From: Segatella albensis DSM 11370 = JCM 12258
GTDB lineage: Bacteria; Bacteroidota; Bacteroidia; Bacteroidales; Bacteroidaceae
Length of the DNA: 64,000 nucleotides
Direction of reading: 5' to 3'
NCBI RefSeq assembly: GCF_000426565.1
Contig: NZ_AUFP01000002.1
Span: forward strand, 124,001-188,000
Part shown: piece after piece, positions 44,650 through 52,984 of the stretch
Layout: each line of letters opens with the position of its first letter
How positions within the stretch are numbered: position 1 is the first letter of the stretch
The notes under the pieces: model-generated
What the model saw: only the letters and a program-made list of their open reading frames with translations
Databases searched by the model: none
What the model was told of the DNA's origin: nothing
Translations under genes and position numbers: made by a program

Positions 44650-44657
44650 CAAAGATA
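44650..44657 (-). promoter_or_regulatory. -7 promoter motif of the short lipoprotein ORF
   Basis: Minus strand TATCTTTG followed by TACAAAC, 42 bases before the ATG at 44608. Confidence 0.5.
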
Positions 44658-44756
44658 TTCGTCAAAACAAAAATATATAATTTATTTTTTATTTTCGTTA
44701 ACACATTTATCACATATTAATAATGCTTAAAGAACCTTTCATTGTTTAATTTTCAT

Positions 44757-45104
44757 CTGCAAAAAGGTACTCATAATTCGTGAATTCAGAATTAGCAACG
44801 AGTTGATTATGAATACTGAAATTACGCACAAAATGCAACAACATGATTATCAACAAGTTACAATATTGCCACCTAATTTAACATCAAAACATACCGGGAA
44901 TATCGGCATTTTCAGTTAACTACACAAGGCTATACACCTATTCGCGACGGCTTACGCAGTTAACTGCGTAAGCTGATGAAGTTAACTGCGTTCAAAAAGA
45001 CAACCTTTTGAAAGGTATTTTTCATGCTTTTGAGGGCCTCAACGCTTACCATACACGCTAGATGGAACAAAAAATGGAACTGTTTTTCTATTAACAGTTC
45101 CATG
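44757..45104 (-). repeat. Dispersed intergenic repeat, copy B (about 348 bp), inverted relative to copy A
   Basis: Same landmarks as 22855-23208 in reverse order: CTGCAAAAAGGTAC block (44757-44787), TCGGCATTTTCAGTTAACT (44903-44921), AGGCTATACACCTATTC (44927-44943), a perfect 24-bp palindrome centred on GTTAAC (44950-44973), a second GTTAAC (44981-44986), CTTTTGAG near 45027-45034, and CGCTAGATG (45056-45064). The outer part overlaps the terminator behind queF. No frame of note inside. Confidence 0.75.
45069..45102 (-). terminator. Intrinsic terminator after queF
   Basis: Perfect 10-bp stem TGGAACTGTT/AACAGTTCCA (45075-45084 with 45093-45102), followed on the minus strand by six T (complement of 45069-45074). 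38 bases after the queF stop. Confidence 0.75.
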
Positions 45105-45140
45105 ATATAGTTTAAATTATTATAAATTATAACCCAAATA

Positions 45141-45611
45141 TTATTTATTCAGATTATGATTCATAAAACGATGCTCTGCCAACCTCTCATACTTGGTTCC
45201 CGGTTTACCATAGTTGGCATATGGATAGATGCTGATGCCACCACGTGGTGTGAAATAACCCGTAACTTCGATATATTTCGGATCCATCAACTTGATAAGA
45301 TCTTTCATGATGATGTTCACACAATCTTCATGGAAATCACCATGATTGCGGAAACTAAACAGGTAGAGTTTTAAACTCTTACTCTCTACCATCCTGACAT
45401 CAGGGATATAAGAGATGCGAATCTCTGCGAAATCCGGCTGACCGGTTATCGGACAAAGCGATGTAAACTCCGGACAGTTAAATTGCACCCAATAGTCGTT
45501 TCCGGGATGCTTGTTAACAAACGATTCCAATACTTCCGGAGCATAGTCCATACAATATTTGGTCTTGGCACCAAGTGCTTTCAGTCCTTCTTCTTTTCTT
45601 GAATCTTCCAT
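45141..45611 (-). CDS. queF: NADPH-dependent 7-cyano-7-deazaguanine reductase
   Basis: 156 residues, the short (unimodular) QueF type. The catalytic Cys53 is in [12 protein letters not shown] with Asp60; the NADPH motif [24 protein letters not shown] is complete. It reduces the nitrile preQ0 to preQ1 for queuosine in tRNA. It follows the queuosine precursor transporter gene by 5 bases, so uptake and reduction are co-expressed. Confidence 0.95.
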   Translation of the reverse strand: MEDSRKEEGLKALGAKTKYCMDYAPEVLESFVNKHPGNDYWVQFNCPEFTSLCPITGQPDFAEIRISYIPDVRMVESKSLKLYLFSFRNHGDFHEDCVNIIMKDLIKLMDPKYIEVTGYFTPRGGISIYPYANYGKPGTKYERLAEHRFMNHNLNK

Positions 45612-45616
45612 ATCGC

Positions 45617-46306
45617 TTAGACATTAAATATTTTCAATACGTTATAGTCTATGTTGTCATCGTAGACGTCTTCGCCTTCGTGCTTCTTCATAAACTTTAC
45701 CACTCGGATGGTCACCGGTAGGGCTATGACCTCGTACAGGGTCTTGAGGACTACCTGCCAGATCATCAACTTAGGGAGCTCTTCTGTAGGAACGACTCCA
45801 CCTAAAGCCAGCGGAAAGAATAATAACGAGTCGCAACTCTCGCCTACCACGGTACTCCATACAGCACGCGACGAGAAATGGCGCCCTTGATCATGGATCT
45901 TCATCTTGCTCATGACATAAGCGTTGGCAAAACTTCCTGCCAGGAAGGCTACGAAAGATGCTACGGCGATACGAGGGGCTAAACCGAAGATAGCATGGAA
46001 ACCTGCTTCGTTATGCCAATAAGGTGCTCCCGGTATCCAGTCGCAAAGGGCTCCCATGGTCACGAAAAAGAAGTTCATGGCAAAACCTGTCCATATCAAC
46101 AGCCTTGCTTTGCGATATCCCCATACTTCGCATACGCAATCGTTGATAATATAGCTCACTGGGAACACGATGAGTCCACCGGTCAAACTAATATCCAATA
46201 CTGAGATTTGCTTTGTTTCTAATAGATTGGCTGCTATCAAGCAGACACAAAAAAGTATACTGAAAAGCATAAACAGTACACTCACCTGTTTTTTCTCTTG
46301 ATTCAT
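45617..46306 (-). CDS. Queuosine precursor transporter (YhhQ family)
   Basis: 229 residues with about six membrane helices (around 8-28, 34-52, 66-88, 105-130, 150-170 and 180-202). YhhQ motifs are seen in [18 protein letters not shown] and [21 protein letters not shown]. Family members import preQ0 or preQ1. Pairing with queF suggests salvage of preQ0; other queuosine genes are not in the window. Promoter at 46360-46367. Confidence 0.93.
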   Translation of the reverse strand: MNQEKKQVSVLFMLFSILFCVCLIAANLLETKQISVLDISLTGGLIVFPVSYIINDCVCEVWGYRKARLLIWTGFAMNFFFVTMGALCDWIPGAPYWHNEAGFHAIFGLAPRIAVASFVAFLAGSFANAYVMSKMKIHDQGRHFSSRAVWSTVVGESCDSLLFFPLALGGVVPTEELPKLMIWQVVLKTLYEVIALPVTIRVVKFMKKHEGEDVYDDNIDYNVLKIFNV

Positions 46307-46359
46307 AATTCTTGTTTTTTACGAGGTTTACCAAGCACTCGATGATTGTAAATGGGCTG

Positions 46360-46367
46360 CAAAGATA
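46360..46367 (-). promoter_or_regulatory. Promoter of yhhQ-queF
   Basis: Minus strand TATCTTTG, 53 bases before the ATG at 46306. No preQ1 riboswitch fold was recognised in the leader. Confidence 0.55.
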
Positions 46368-46463
46368 CATATTTTTTTTGTAACTTCCCATTTCTATATC
46401 ATTTTTTTCAATATTTCATCCTAAAAAGCCGAATAGGTAATCTATTGAATATCAGGAACGTAC

Positions 46464-47798
46464 CTACTCTTTAAGTTCTTTGAAGGTATATATCATAATA
46501 GGTATGGTGAGCAAAAAGCCTAGTATGTCGCTGACGCATTGACTGATTTCTACACCGAACAATCCCCAGAATTGTGGCAGGAGGATGACAATAGGAATAA
46601 AGAAAAGTCCTCGACGAGAAGATGCTAGCAGATTTGCTCTCCATGGTTTACGACAGGTTTGCGTAAGCATATTGCTGGTCATACTGAAAGCATTCAGCGG
46701 ATAAGCCAACAATTGACAGCAGAGGGTGAAACCACCAATGGAGATTACGGCTGCGTCATCTCGGAAACAAGATACGATTTCTTGGCTAAATATTACTCCA
46801 AAAATGGCACAGATAAGTAAAAATAAGGTACCTACCTTTACTGTAAACCAGTAGGCTCTACGGAGACGGGAATAAAGTCGTGCGCCATAGCAGAATCCGC
46901 AAAGTGGTTGAAAACCTTGTCCTAATCCTACTACTGCAGACATCACCAGCATGGTCAACCGATTAACAATCGTCATAGCGGCGATGGCTGCATCACCAAA
47001 CTGCCCTGCCGACAGATTTAATGCTATCGTAGATAAGCAACCTAGGCCTTGACGGGAAAGTGAAGGGCTACCTCCATAAAAGATTTCCTTGAACGCTTTC
47101 CACGATGGTCTGAAGTTTTTCCAATATATTCCTATATTCTGTTGGGTATAAGATAACCGTAACAAGATAAAGAAAGAAACGATCTGTCCGGTAACGGTTG
47201 CTATAGCTGCTCCACTGATTTCTAAATCAAACCAAAATATACAGATAGGGTCGAGTACGACGTTGAGGATTGCTCCTGTGGTAATACCATACATCGCCAA
47301 GCGAGCATTACCTTGCAGACGCATCTGGTTATTGAGGGTGAGTGATGAGGTAAAAAAGGGGGCTCCCAGCAAAATAATACTTAGGTATTTCTCCGTATAA
47401 GGGAGTATGGTGGGAGTAGAACCTAACCAGACGGAAAGTGGACGTAGCATCATCTCTCCGATCACGAATATCAATAATCCGAAGAATAGAGAGAAGAAGA
47501 AGCCTGTAGATGCCATTTGTCGGGCCGTTTCATGATGTTTGGCACCTAACTCGCGAGAGATATAGTTTCCGGAGCCATGACCAAAGAAGAAGCCAAAGGC
47601 TTGAATAAAGAACATCACAGAAAAGACCACTCCCACTGCTGCCGTGGACTGTGTATCCAGTCGGCCCACGAAGAATGTATCTGCCATGTTATAAAAGCTC
47701 GTTACAAGCATTGTTATAATGGTAGGTATGGCCATGGTCACAACAACCTTCTCTACTGGTGCGGTAGTAAGGAATTGGTAATTATCGCGCTTATGCAT
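46464..47798 (-). CDS. MATE-family efflux transporter
   Basis: 444 residues with about twelve membrane helices in two halves, typical of MATE antiporters (YNMADTFFVGRLDTQSTAAVGVV near the start; VGLGQGFQPLCGFCYGARLYSRLRRAYW at the middle). Members export drugs or small metabolites in exchange for Na+ or protons. The gene follows the Ca/Na exchanger gene by 9 bases, at the downstream end of the nusB-to-MATE run. Substrate not predictable. Confidence 0.92.
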   Translation of the reverse strand: MHKRDNYQFLTTAPVEKVVVTMAIPTIITMLVTSFYNMADTFFVGRLDTQSTAAVGVVFSVMFFIQAFGFFFGHGSGNYISRELGAKHHETARQMASTGFFFSLFFGLLIFVIGEMMLRPLSVWLGSTPTILPYTEKYLSIILLGAPFFTSSLTLNNQMRLQGNARLAMYGITTGAILNVVLDPICIFWFDLEISGAAIATVTGQIVSFFILLRLSYTQQNIGIYWKNFRPSWKAFKEIFYGGSPSLSRQGLGCLSTIALNLSAGQFGDAAIAAMTIVNRLTMLVMSAVVGLGQGFQPLCGFCYGARLYSRLRRAYWFTVKVGTLFLLICAIFGVIFSQEIVSCFRDDAAVISIGGFTLCCQLLAYPLNAFSMTSNMLTQTCRKPWRANLLASSRRGLFFIPIVILLPQFWGLFGVEISQCVSDILGFLLTIPIMIYTFKELKE

Positions 47799-47807
47799 CG
47801 TAAGTTC

Positions 47808-48740
47808 CTATATCTGAAGGATTAGATAAACTATATATCCAATGAAAAGAATTGATAGGATGGCTCCTTCCCATCGCTCAATTCTATATTTGGTGAAACT
47901 AAACAGCCATAAGAGAATCATCGAAACGACAAGCATCGTAAGGTCGACTTGTGTGATACCATGAATAGACATCGGGGTGATCAATCCTGTGATACCTAAT
48001 ATCATGAGGATATTAAAGACATTACTTCCAAGGACGTTTCCTATCGCAATACCACTGTTGCCCTTACGAGAGGCAACAACACTTGTGGCCAACTCGGGAA
48101 GTGATGTTCCTCCCGCTACAATGGTCAGTCCGATAACAGCATCGCTGACTCCTAAGGTAGTGGCTAGTTTTGTGGCACCATTCACAAAGATATTACTACC
48201 CAATATCAAACCTGTAAGACCTATCAATAGAAAGGCTACTGCTTTCCATACTTTTATTGACTTTATCTGGGTATCTTCTTTCTTACTGTCGGCTGACTTG
48301 CTTTCCTTTATCGTAATCGTCATAAAGATCATGAAAAAGACAAAGAGTATGGCTGCATCCCACCGACTGATCTGTCCATCTTGACTAAGCAGATAGAGCA
48401 TCACTGAAGCTACAAGGGCAAATGGTATATCTTTCCGTACGGTTGACTTTAATATCAACATAGGGGCTACCACTGCCGAGGTTCCTACGATCAATAGGGA
48501 ATTGAAGATATTGGAACCTATGACATTGCCTACTGCTAAACCTGATGTGCCCTTGATGGCTGACAATAGACTTATGGTGAATTCGGGCATGGATGTGCCC
48601 ATGGCTACAACCGTAAGACCAATGACGATCTGACTGATTCCCATACGGTCGGCCAAAGCGACAGCGCCATCGGTAAGTCGATCGGCTCCCCATAGCACTA
48701 ATGCTATACCTACAACAATAAAGACAAGGTTGAGTATCAT
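47808..48740 (-). CDS. Calcium/sodium antiporter (YrbG type)
   Basis: 310 residues, two inverted halves of about five helices each. The alpha-repeats characteristic of the CaCA superfamily are present: GTSMPEFTISLLSAIKG...GNVIGSNIFN in the first half and GGTSLPELATSVVASRKG...GNVLGSNVFN in the second. Expected function: Ca2+ export in exchange for Na+ at the inner membrane. Confidence 0.94.
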   Translation of the reverse strand: MILNLVFIVVGIALVLWGADRLTDGAVALADRMGISQIVIGLTVVAMGTSMPEFTISLLSAIKGTSGLAVGNVIGSNIFNSLLIVGTSAVVAPMLILKSTVRKDIPFALVASVMLYLLSQDGQISRWDAAILFVFFMIFMTITIKESKSADSKKEDTQIKSIKVWKAVAFLLIGLTGLILGSNIFVNGATKLATTLGVSDAVIGLTIVAGGTSLPELATSVVASRKGNSGIAIGNVLGSNVFNILMILGITGLITPMSIHGITQVDLTMLVVSMILLWLFSFTKYRIERWEGAILSILFIGYIVYLILQI

Positions 48741-48768
48741 ATCTTATCTGAAATGAATTTATAAATCA

Positions 48769-49326
48769 CTATAGTGGACGTGATATTCTTATCCTTCGGC
48801 CTGGAGCATAGCAGTAAATGCTATAGATGCCATTAGAATATTCTTTTTCGTAGCCATCATGGATAAGTGCGAAACCTGCCTGGATGACCTGTGACAACAG
48901 ACTGTCATAGGCTTTCTGACTAAACACGCCAATCTCTACTTCGTTCTTATTAATACCTACATAACTTGATACGCCTTTTTTCATAGGTTTCGGCATGTCA
49001 AGATATGCACCGCTACTCAACTTCCTAGGTAGCTGACTATTCTTATAAAACAGGACAGCGTAATCTTTTAGGTTATAAGCTTTATAACCGTCAATGCGCT
49101 TATAACCATATTTCTTAGCTATCGCCATATCAGTTGTTCCTGCATCATACAGACGTATGCCATCACTGATAGTAAGCACTTCGCTCTTGATATCAACAAG
49201 ATGAACGGCAAAAGTATCCGTCTGTTGGCTATTATCGGTATAACCGCTACTCTTTGTCGTAACACAAGACGTAACGACAAGTGCAGCCATTATGACTGCA
49301 CTTGATATCATTTTATATATTTTCAT
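48769..49326 (-). CDS. Lipoprotein of unknown function
   Basis: 185 residues from the ATG at 49326 (MKIYKMISSAVIMAALVVTSC), giving a signal peptide with lipobox. The longer frame up to 49401 would overlap the DUF5606 gene and has no signal peptide. The mature part (KKYGYKRIDGYKAYNLKDYAVLFYKNSQ) contains many Tyr and Lys residues and ends RRIRISRPL; family not recognised. It probably belongs to the nusB-to-MATE transcript. Confidence 0.7.
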   Translation of the reverse strand: MKIYKMISSAVIMAALVVTSCVTTKSSGYTDNSQQTDTFAVHLVDIKSEVLTISDGIRLYDAGTTDMAIAKKYGYKRIDGYKAYNLKDYAVLFYKNSQLPRKLSSGAYLDMPKPMKKGVSSYVGINKNEVEIGVFSQKAYDSLLSQVIQAGFALIHDGYEKEYSNGIYSIYCYAPGRRIRISRPL

Positions 49327-49348
49327 CCTAAACATATAATCATTTATA

Positions 49349-49795
49349 TTACTCTGCTGCCTCGGCGCGATCATCAATATTGTCGCCTTCTGTAGGGGCA
49401 AGAGATTCCTTGAAGTTGGTGATTCCTGCCTTTACTAGGATGTTGTACCACTGCAAGAGTTTCTTGATGTCACTATCGTGTACGCGATCTTGATCCCAGT
49501 TAGGAAGAACTTCTGTAAAGTAAGCTCTAAGTTCTTTGCTGCTTGCTTTCTTGTAATTGACAGAAGATTCCTTACTGTTCTCCTTCTTGCCTACATTCTC
49601 GAGAACCTGCCACAATGGAATATCGTCGGCATCTGTATACATGGCGATATCACCAAGAGAGGTTACACGGTCTGTCGCAAAAACAGGCTGGCGCTTGTGA
49701 GTCTCATCAAGTGCCTCTACTATAAGATTCATTTTACCACGAGATACCAGTTTGTAAAGGCCTGGTTTACCTGCTATTGAAAGAATTGTTTCCAT
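49349..49795 (-). CDS. DUF5606 protein
   Basis: 148 residues beginning METILSIAGKPGLYKLVSRGKMNLIVEALD, the conserved opening of DUF5606 proteins, which are widespread in Bacteroidetes and of unknown function. No signal peptide or membrane segment; likely cytoplasmic. The acidic C-terminal tail (EGDNIDDRAEAAE) is variable in the family. The coaE-DUF5606 order is common in Bacteroidales. Confidence 0.85.
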   Translation of the reverse strand: METILSIAGKPGLYKLVSRGKMNLIVEALDETHKRQPVFATDRVTSLGDIAMYTDADDIPLWQVLENVGKKENSKESSVNYKKASSKELRAYFTEVLPNWDQDRVHDSDIKKLLQWYNILVKAGITNFKESLAPTEGDNIDDRAEAAE

Positions 49796-49822
49796 TTTAT
49801 TCTAAATTATAATTTTTGTAAT

Positions 49823-50392
49823 CTATTTATTATATAATGTATCAAGCATGTCGTCGATCTGCTGCTCTAATGACTTTTGTCCGTCATTGATGATTTCATA
49901 ATCGCACTTTTCTGCCACTTCTTCCTGAGGCAACTGCCGATGAATCCATTCCAACGTTTTAGAACAACTAATTCCATCCCGTGCCATTACTCGCCGGATT
50001 CTTATTTCCATAGGTGCTGATACGCAAACTATAAAATCGAAATGAATGCGCTTATCGAAATGTGCGTCAAACAAGATCGCACTCTCAAGCCATTCGTACT
50101 CGCTCTCTTCAAAATCCCGCGCTACTGCCGGATGGATGATCTCATTCACTGCCTGCTTGTTCTGCTCGCTCTTTAAAAGAAACTGAGCAAGCACATTTTT
50201 CTGCAATATATTGCCTCTATAAACGTGCTCGCCAACTAATTTTTGCAAAGCAACACGCAGACTGGCAGAAGATGCCATCAATCGCTTGGCTGCAGCATCA
50301 CAATCATAGACATGAATGCCCTTATTTTCAAGGATTCTGCATACGTATGACTTTCCACTGCCGATACCTCCCGTAATCGCAATCCTCTTCAT
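49823..50392 (-). CDS. coaE: Dephospho-CoA kinase
   Basis: 189 residues with the P-loop TGGIGSGKSYVCRIL at the N terminus, then DCDAAAKRLM (substrate-binding Asp) and the lid region RIRRVMARDG. Adds the 3' phosphate to dephospho-CoA in the last step of coenzyme A synthesis. It starts 5 bases after the YbbR-like gene. Confidence 0.95.
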   Translation of the reverse strand: MKRIAITGGIGSGKSYVCRILENKGIHVYDCDAAAKRLMASSASLRVALQKLVGEHVYRGNILQKNVLAQFLLKSEQNKQAVNEIIHPAVARDFEESEYEWLESAILFDAHFDKRIHFDFIVCVSAPMEIRIRRVMARDGISCSKTLEWIHRQLPQEEVAEKCDYEIINDGQKSLEQQIDDMLDTLYNK

Positions 50393-50397
50393 CGCTG

Positions 50398-51375
50398 TTA
50401 TTTCTGTTCGATCAGGTAATCGATCTGACGTATTCCTAGTCGTGGATTCTTTATTCCATTTGGATAACTACGCAATATTAAGGTACACTTATCAGAAGGG
50501 TGAGTCTGTATCTCATTATAATCTACCACTACAGAAAATTGTTCCGGACTAATCTGTCGGAACAAATTTGCACCTACAATAAACTTCACATCCACACGCG
50601 ATGGGAACGTTCGAAGTATCTTATCATCCGGCATATTGATAGCCTTTATCGGTACTTCCACACTTTCCTCCGTAAGTACATCGGGATATAGTCCTACACG
50701 TACTACCGAAGGAACAATCTTTACACCACGTATGGACTGCAAAGATACCTTGCGATATATGGTATCCGTAATATTAGAAATATTCAGATCTGTAGTTGAG
50801 ATATATCGAATACTATCCAGTAAATGCTTATTGGCATAAATCCTCACACGCTCTGGCCAGAACTGTACCTTTGACAAATAGTAGCTGGAACCTAAACCTA
50901 TTCTCCCCGACAATCTTACGGGAACCTCTTTGGACAGTCCATAGTTGTAATAGAACACAAGACGATCCGGATTCAACTTCATGACTTTCGAAGAACCATA
51001 CAACTGAGGATATATCTGTTTCAAGATATCTGAAGCAGGAATAACACCTACCCCACCCTTACGGGCATAGTTCTCAAAGTCTAAAGTGACCACACGGAAT
51101 TTTGAACCATAGAGATAACTAAAGATGGAAAATCCTTTATCGCGGATTGTCACCATCACTGTATCGTCTATATTATCCGTGATAACCGCATTACTCGGAA
51201 CATTAACCAAGCGAACAGGCACAGGAATATCTTGTTCACAAGTCTCGTTGAGCGACATCATAAGCCAAAAGCCACCACTCAACGCGAGAAAGAACAAAAA
51301 AATCAGAAATTCCTTGTTGACGATGCCAAACAGGAAATTCCTGATGATTGTCCAAGTACCATTCCACCTGACCAT
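50398..51375 (-). CDS. YbbR-like domain protein
   Basis: 325 residues: one N-terminal membrane segment (about 20-41) and two or more YbbR-like beta domains outside (residues about 45-320; PVPVRLVNVPSNAVITD, VPVRLSGRIGLGSSYYLS, VEVPIKAINMP). The family includes CdaR, which in Firmicutes regulates the diadenylate cyclase CdaA; in Bacteroidetes the gene sits next to yajC and coaE as here, and its partner is not established. No cdaA gene is in the window. Confidence 0.85.
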   Translation of the reverse strand: MVRWNGTWTIIRNFLFGIVNKEFLIFLFFLALSGGFWLMMSLNETCEQDIPVPVRLVNVPSNAVITDNIDDTVMVTIRDKGFSIFSYLYGSKFRVVTLDFENYARKGGVGVIPASDILKQIYPQLYGSSKVMKLNPDRLVFYYNYGLSKEVPVRLSGRIGLGSSYYLSKVQFWPERVRIYANKHLLDSIRYISTTDLNISNITDTIYRKVSLQSIRGVKIVPSVVRVGLYPDVLTEESVEVPIKAINMPDDKILRTFPSRVDVKFIVGANLFRQISPEQFSVVVDYNEIQTHPSDKCTLILRSYPNGIKNPRLGIRQIDYLIEQK

Positions 51376-51379
51376 TTAC

Positions 51380-51703
51380 TTACTTATTCTGGCTCTGAGC
51401 AGATGAAGCTGTATTGGCAAACACATACCCCTTGTCAACTGTAATGACAACGCCACGAGCAATCTCGAGTTCTATAGTATTATCTGCCATATTTATATGC
51501 TTTACAGTACCATAGATGCCGCCACCGGTCACAACACGAGCGCCCTCTTGCAATGAATTCTGGAAATTGCGAATTTCCTTTTGCTTTTTCTGTTGAGGAC
51601 GAATCATAAACAACCAAAGGATGGCAAACATTGCAACCATCATAATCAGGAAGCCCCACTGGCCGCCTTGCTGTGCCTGAGCAGCTAATAAAATCGATGT
51701 CAT
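51380..51703 (-). CDS. yajC: Preprotein translocase subunit YajC
   Basis: 107 residues: one membrane helix (about 16-34) followed by the YajC signature FMIRPQQKKQKEIRNFQNSLQEGARVVTGGGIYGTV. YajC is an accessory of the Sec translocon with SecDF. Between nusB and ybbR, the usual Bacteroidales order. Confidence 0.94.
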   Translation of the reverse strand: MTSILLAAQAQQGGQWGFLIMMVAMFAILWLFMIRPQQKKQKEIRNFQNSLQEGARVVTGGGIYGTVKHINMADNTIELEIARGVVITVDKGYVFANTASSAQSQNK

Positions 51704-51740
51704 AATATAAATATCTTTTTAAAATTTAAAATTCAAATTA

Positions 51741-52712
51741 TTAGAAGCGACGCGCACGAGGACGATTGTTCTCCTTCTGTCGCTCTTCCATAGGTTTGGC
51801 GATAATGCCACGCTCATTAAGATGACGAGCTATAGTATCGAGCAGACCATTCACATAACGACCACTCTGTGGAGTACTATAAAGTTTAGCCAAATTTACA
51901 TACTCATTGATCGTAACAGAAGCTGGTATATTAGGGAATGTACAGAACTCAGCAATAGCGATCTGCATAATAACTACGTCCATATAGGCCAATCTTGAGA
52001 AGTCCCAATTACGACTCGCCTCACTCATGTAATGCTGATAACTGTCTGCATTCAATATCGTGGCACGGAACAACTTACGAGCGAAGTCACGGTCTTCTTC
52101 ATCCTTATATTCCGGAAGAAGTTCCTGATTAGCCTTGTTTTCAAGTTCGAATCGTTTAATCGTCTTAATGACGAAAGTATCAACGATTTCCTTGTCATCA
52201 TTCCAGTAAAGGCTCTTTTCCTCAAGCCAACTATCGATATCCTCATTTTGCTGAATGAGTTGTTTATATATCTTACGCCACAATTCGCGGTCAGCCTCAT
52301 AAGAATCATCCTCGGCAGCCATATACTCCTGATAGATATCACTTTGTTCTATAAGAGTCAAGAGTTTACGTACTAATTCAATATCGTCATCCCAAGAGAA
52401 TTTTTTAGTTTCGCAATACTCTGTAAGGGTCTTGTTTTCTTCTAGTTGAACAGCAAATTTGTTAAATGCGAATTTAGAAGACGGAGCCTCTGTTCCCTCA
52501 CGTTCTGCACGATTAATAAGAATATCCGTCTGACGACGCGATTCACGAGTAATCGCCACAATGAGTGCGAGCATATCATTGTAAAGATCATACGCTTTAG
52601 AAAGGCTGAAAAGAAGTTCTTTTTCAGCATTATCCATATTCTTATTTCCATTTTGATAGTATGCGTAGGTTAACTGGACTATCTTTAAACGAATTAATTC
52701 CCTATTAATCAT
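51741..52712 (-). CDS. nusB: Transcription antitermination factor NusB (long form)
   Basis: 323 residues, about twice the Escherichia coli length. The helical NusB domain is in the C-terminal part (RDFARKLFRATILNADSYQHYMSEASRNWDFSRLAYMDVVIMQIAIAEFCTFPNIPASVTINEYVNLAKLYSTPQSGRYVNGLLDTIARHL split across about 205-305), while the first 200 residues form an extra helical domain normal for Bacteroidetes NusB. It binds boxA RNA with NusE in antitermination. The C terminus is basic (RPRARRF). First gene of the minus-strand run that continues to the MATE gene. Confidence 0.92.
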   Translation of the reverse strand: MINRELIRLKIVQLTYAYYQNGNKNMDNAEKELLFSLSKAYDLYNDMLALIVAITRESRRQTDILINRAEREGTEAPSSKFAFNKFAVQLEENKTLTEYCETKKFSWDDDIELVRKLLTLIEQSDIYQEYMAAEDDSYEADRELWRKIYKQLIQQNEDIDSWLEEKSLYWNDDKEIVDTFVIKTIKRFELENKANQELLPEYKDEEDRDFARKLFRATILNADSYQHYMSEASRNWDFSRLAYMDVVIMQIAIAEFCTFPNIPASVTINEYVNLAKLYSTPQSGRYVNGLLDTIARHLNERGIIAKPMEERQKENNRPRARRF

Positions 52713-52756
52713 TCTCTAATGTTATTTTTGGTTCGTTATATAATGTAATTACGATG

Positions 52757-52764
52757 CAAAAGTA
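52757..52764 (-). promoter_or_regulatory. Promoter of the nusB operon
   Basis: Minus strand TACTTTTG with TTG 20 bases upstream; 45 bases before the ATG at 52712. Confidence 0.6.
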
Positions 52765-52848
52765 TAAATTTATGTTGGTATATGCAAGAATACGAAACGA
52801 AAAACTAGATTTTTTAAGAGAAAAGTTGCACAATTCGCATAAAATACG

Positions 52849-52856
52849 TACCTTTG
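52849..52856 (+). promoter_or_regulatory. Promoter of the rplY-pth-S4 operon
   Basis: TACCTTTG with TTG at 52826-52828 (20-base spacer), a strong match. Transcription should start near 52862. Confidence 0.7.
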
Positions 52857-52861
52857 CAGCG

Positions 52862-52984
52862 CTTTTTGAGCAACACAAAATCGTCGGAGCACTAATCTTT
52901 TAAAGATTAAAGACGTCGGCGTTTAATCTGTGTATGGCGAATTAAGGCACATATTATTCACTTAATTTAGAGTAACACATTATT
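52862..52984 (+). promoter_or_regulatory. Long structured leader of rplY
   Basis: About 120 untranslated bases. A small hairpin TAATCTTT/AAAGATTA (around 52893-52909) is flanked by TCGTCGG (52881-52887) and GACGTCGGCG (52912-52921). The length and structure are compatible with autogenous control by the 5S-rRNA-binding protein L25, but this is inference. Confidence 0.35.

Noticed and set aside
46307-46463. preQ1 riboswitch before yhhQ-queF
   Set aside because: The operon is one that such riboswitches often control, but I could not find the short C-rich pseudoknot pattern in the leader.
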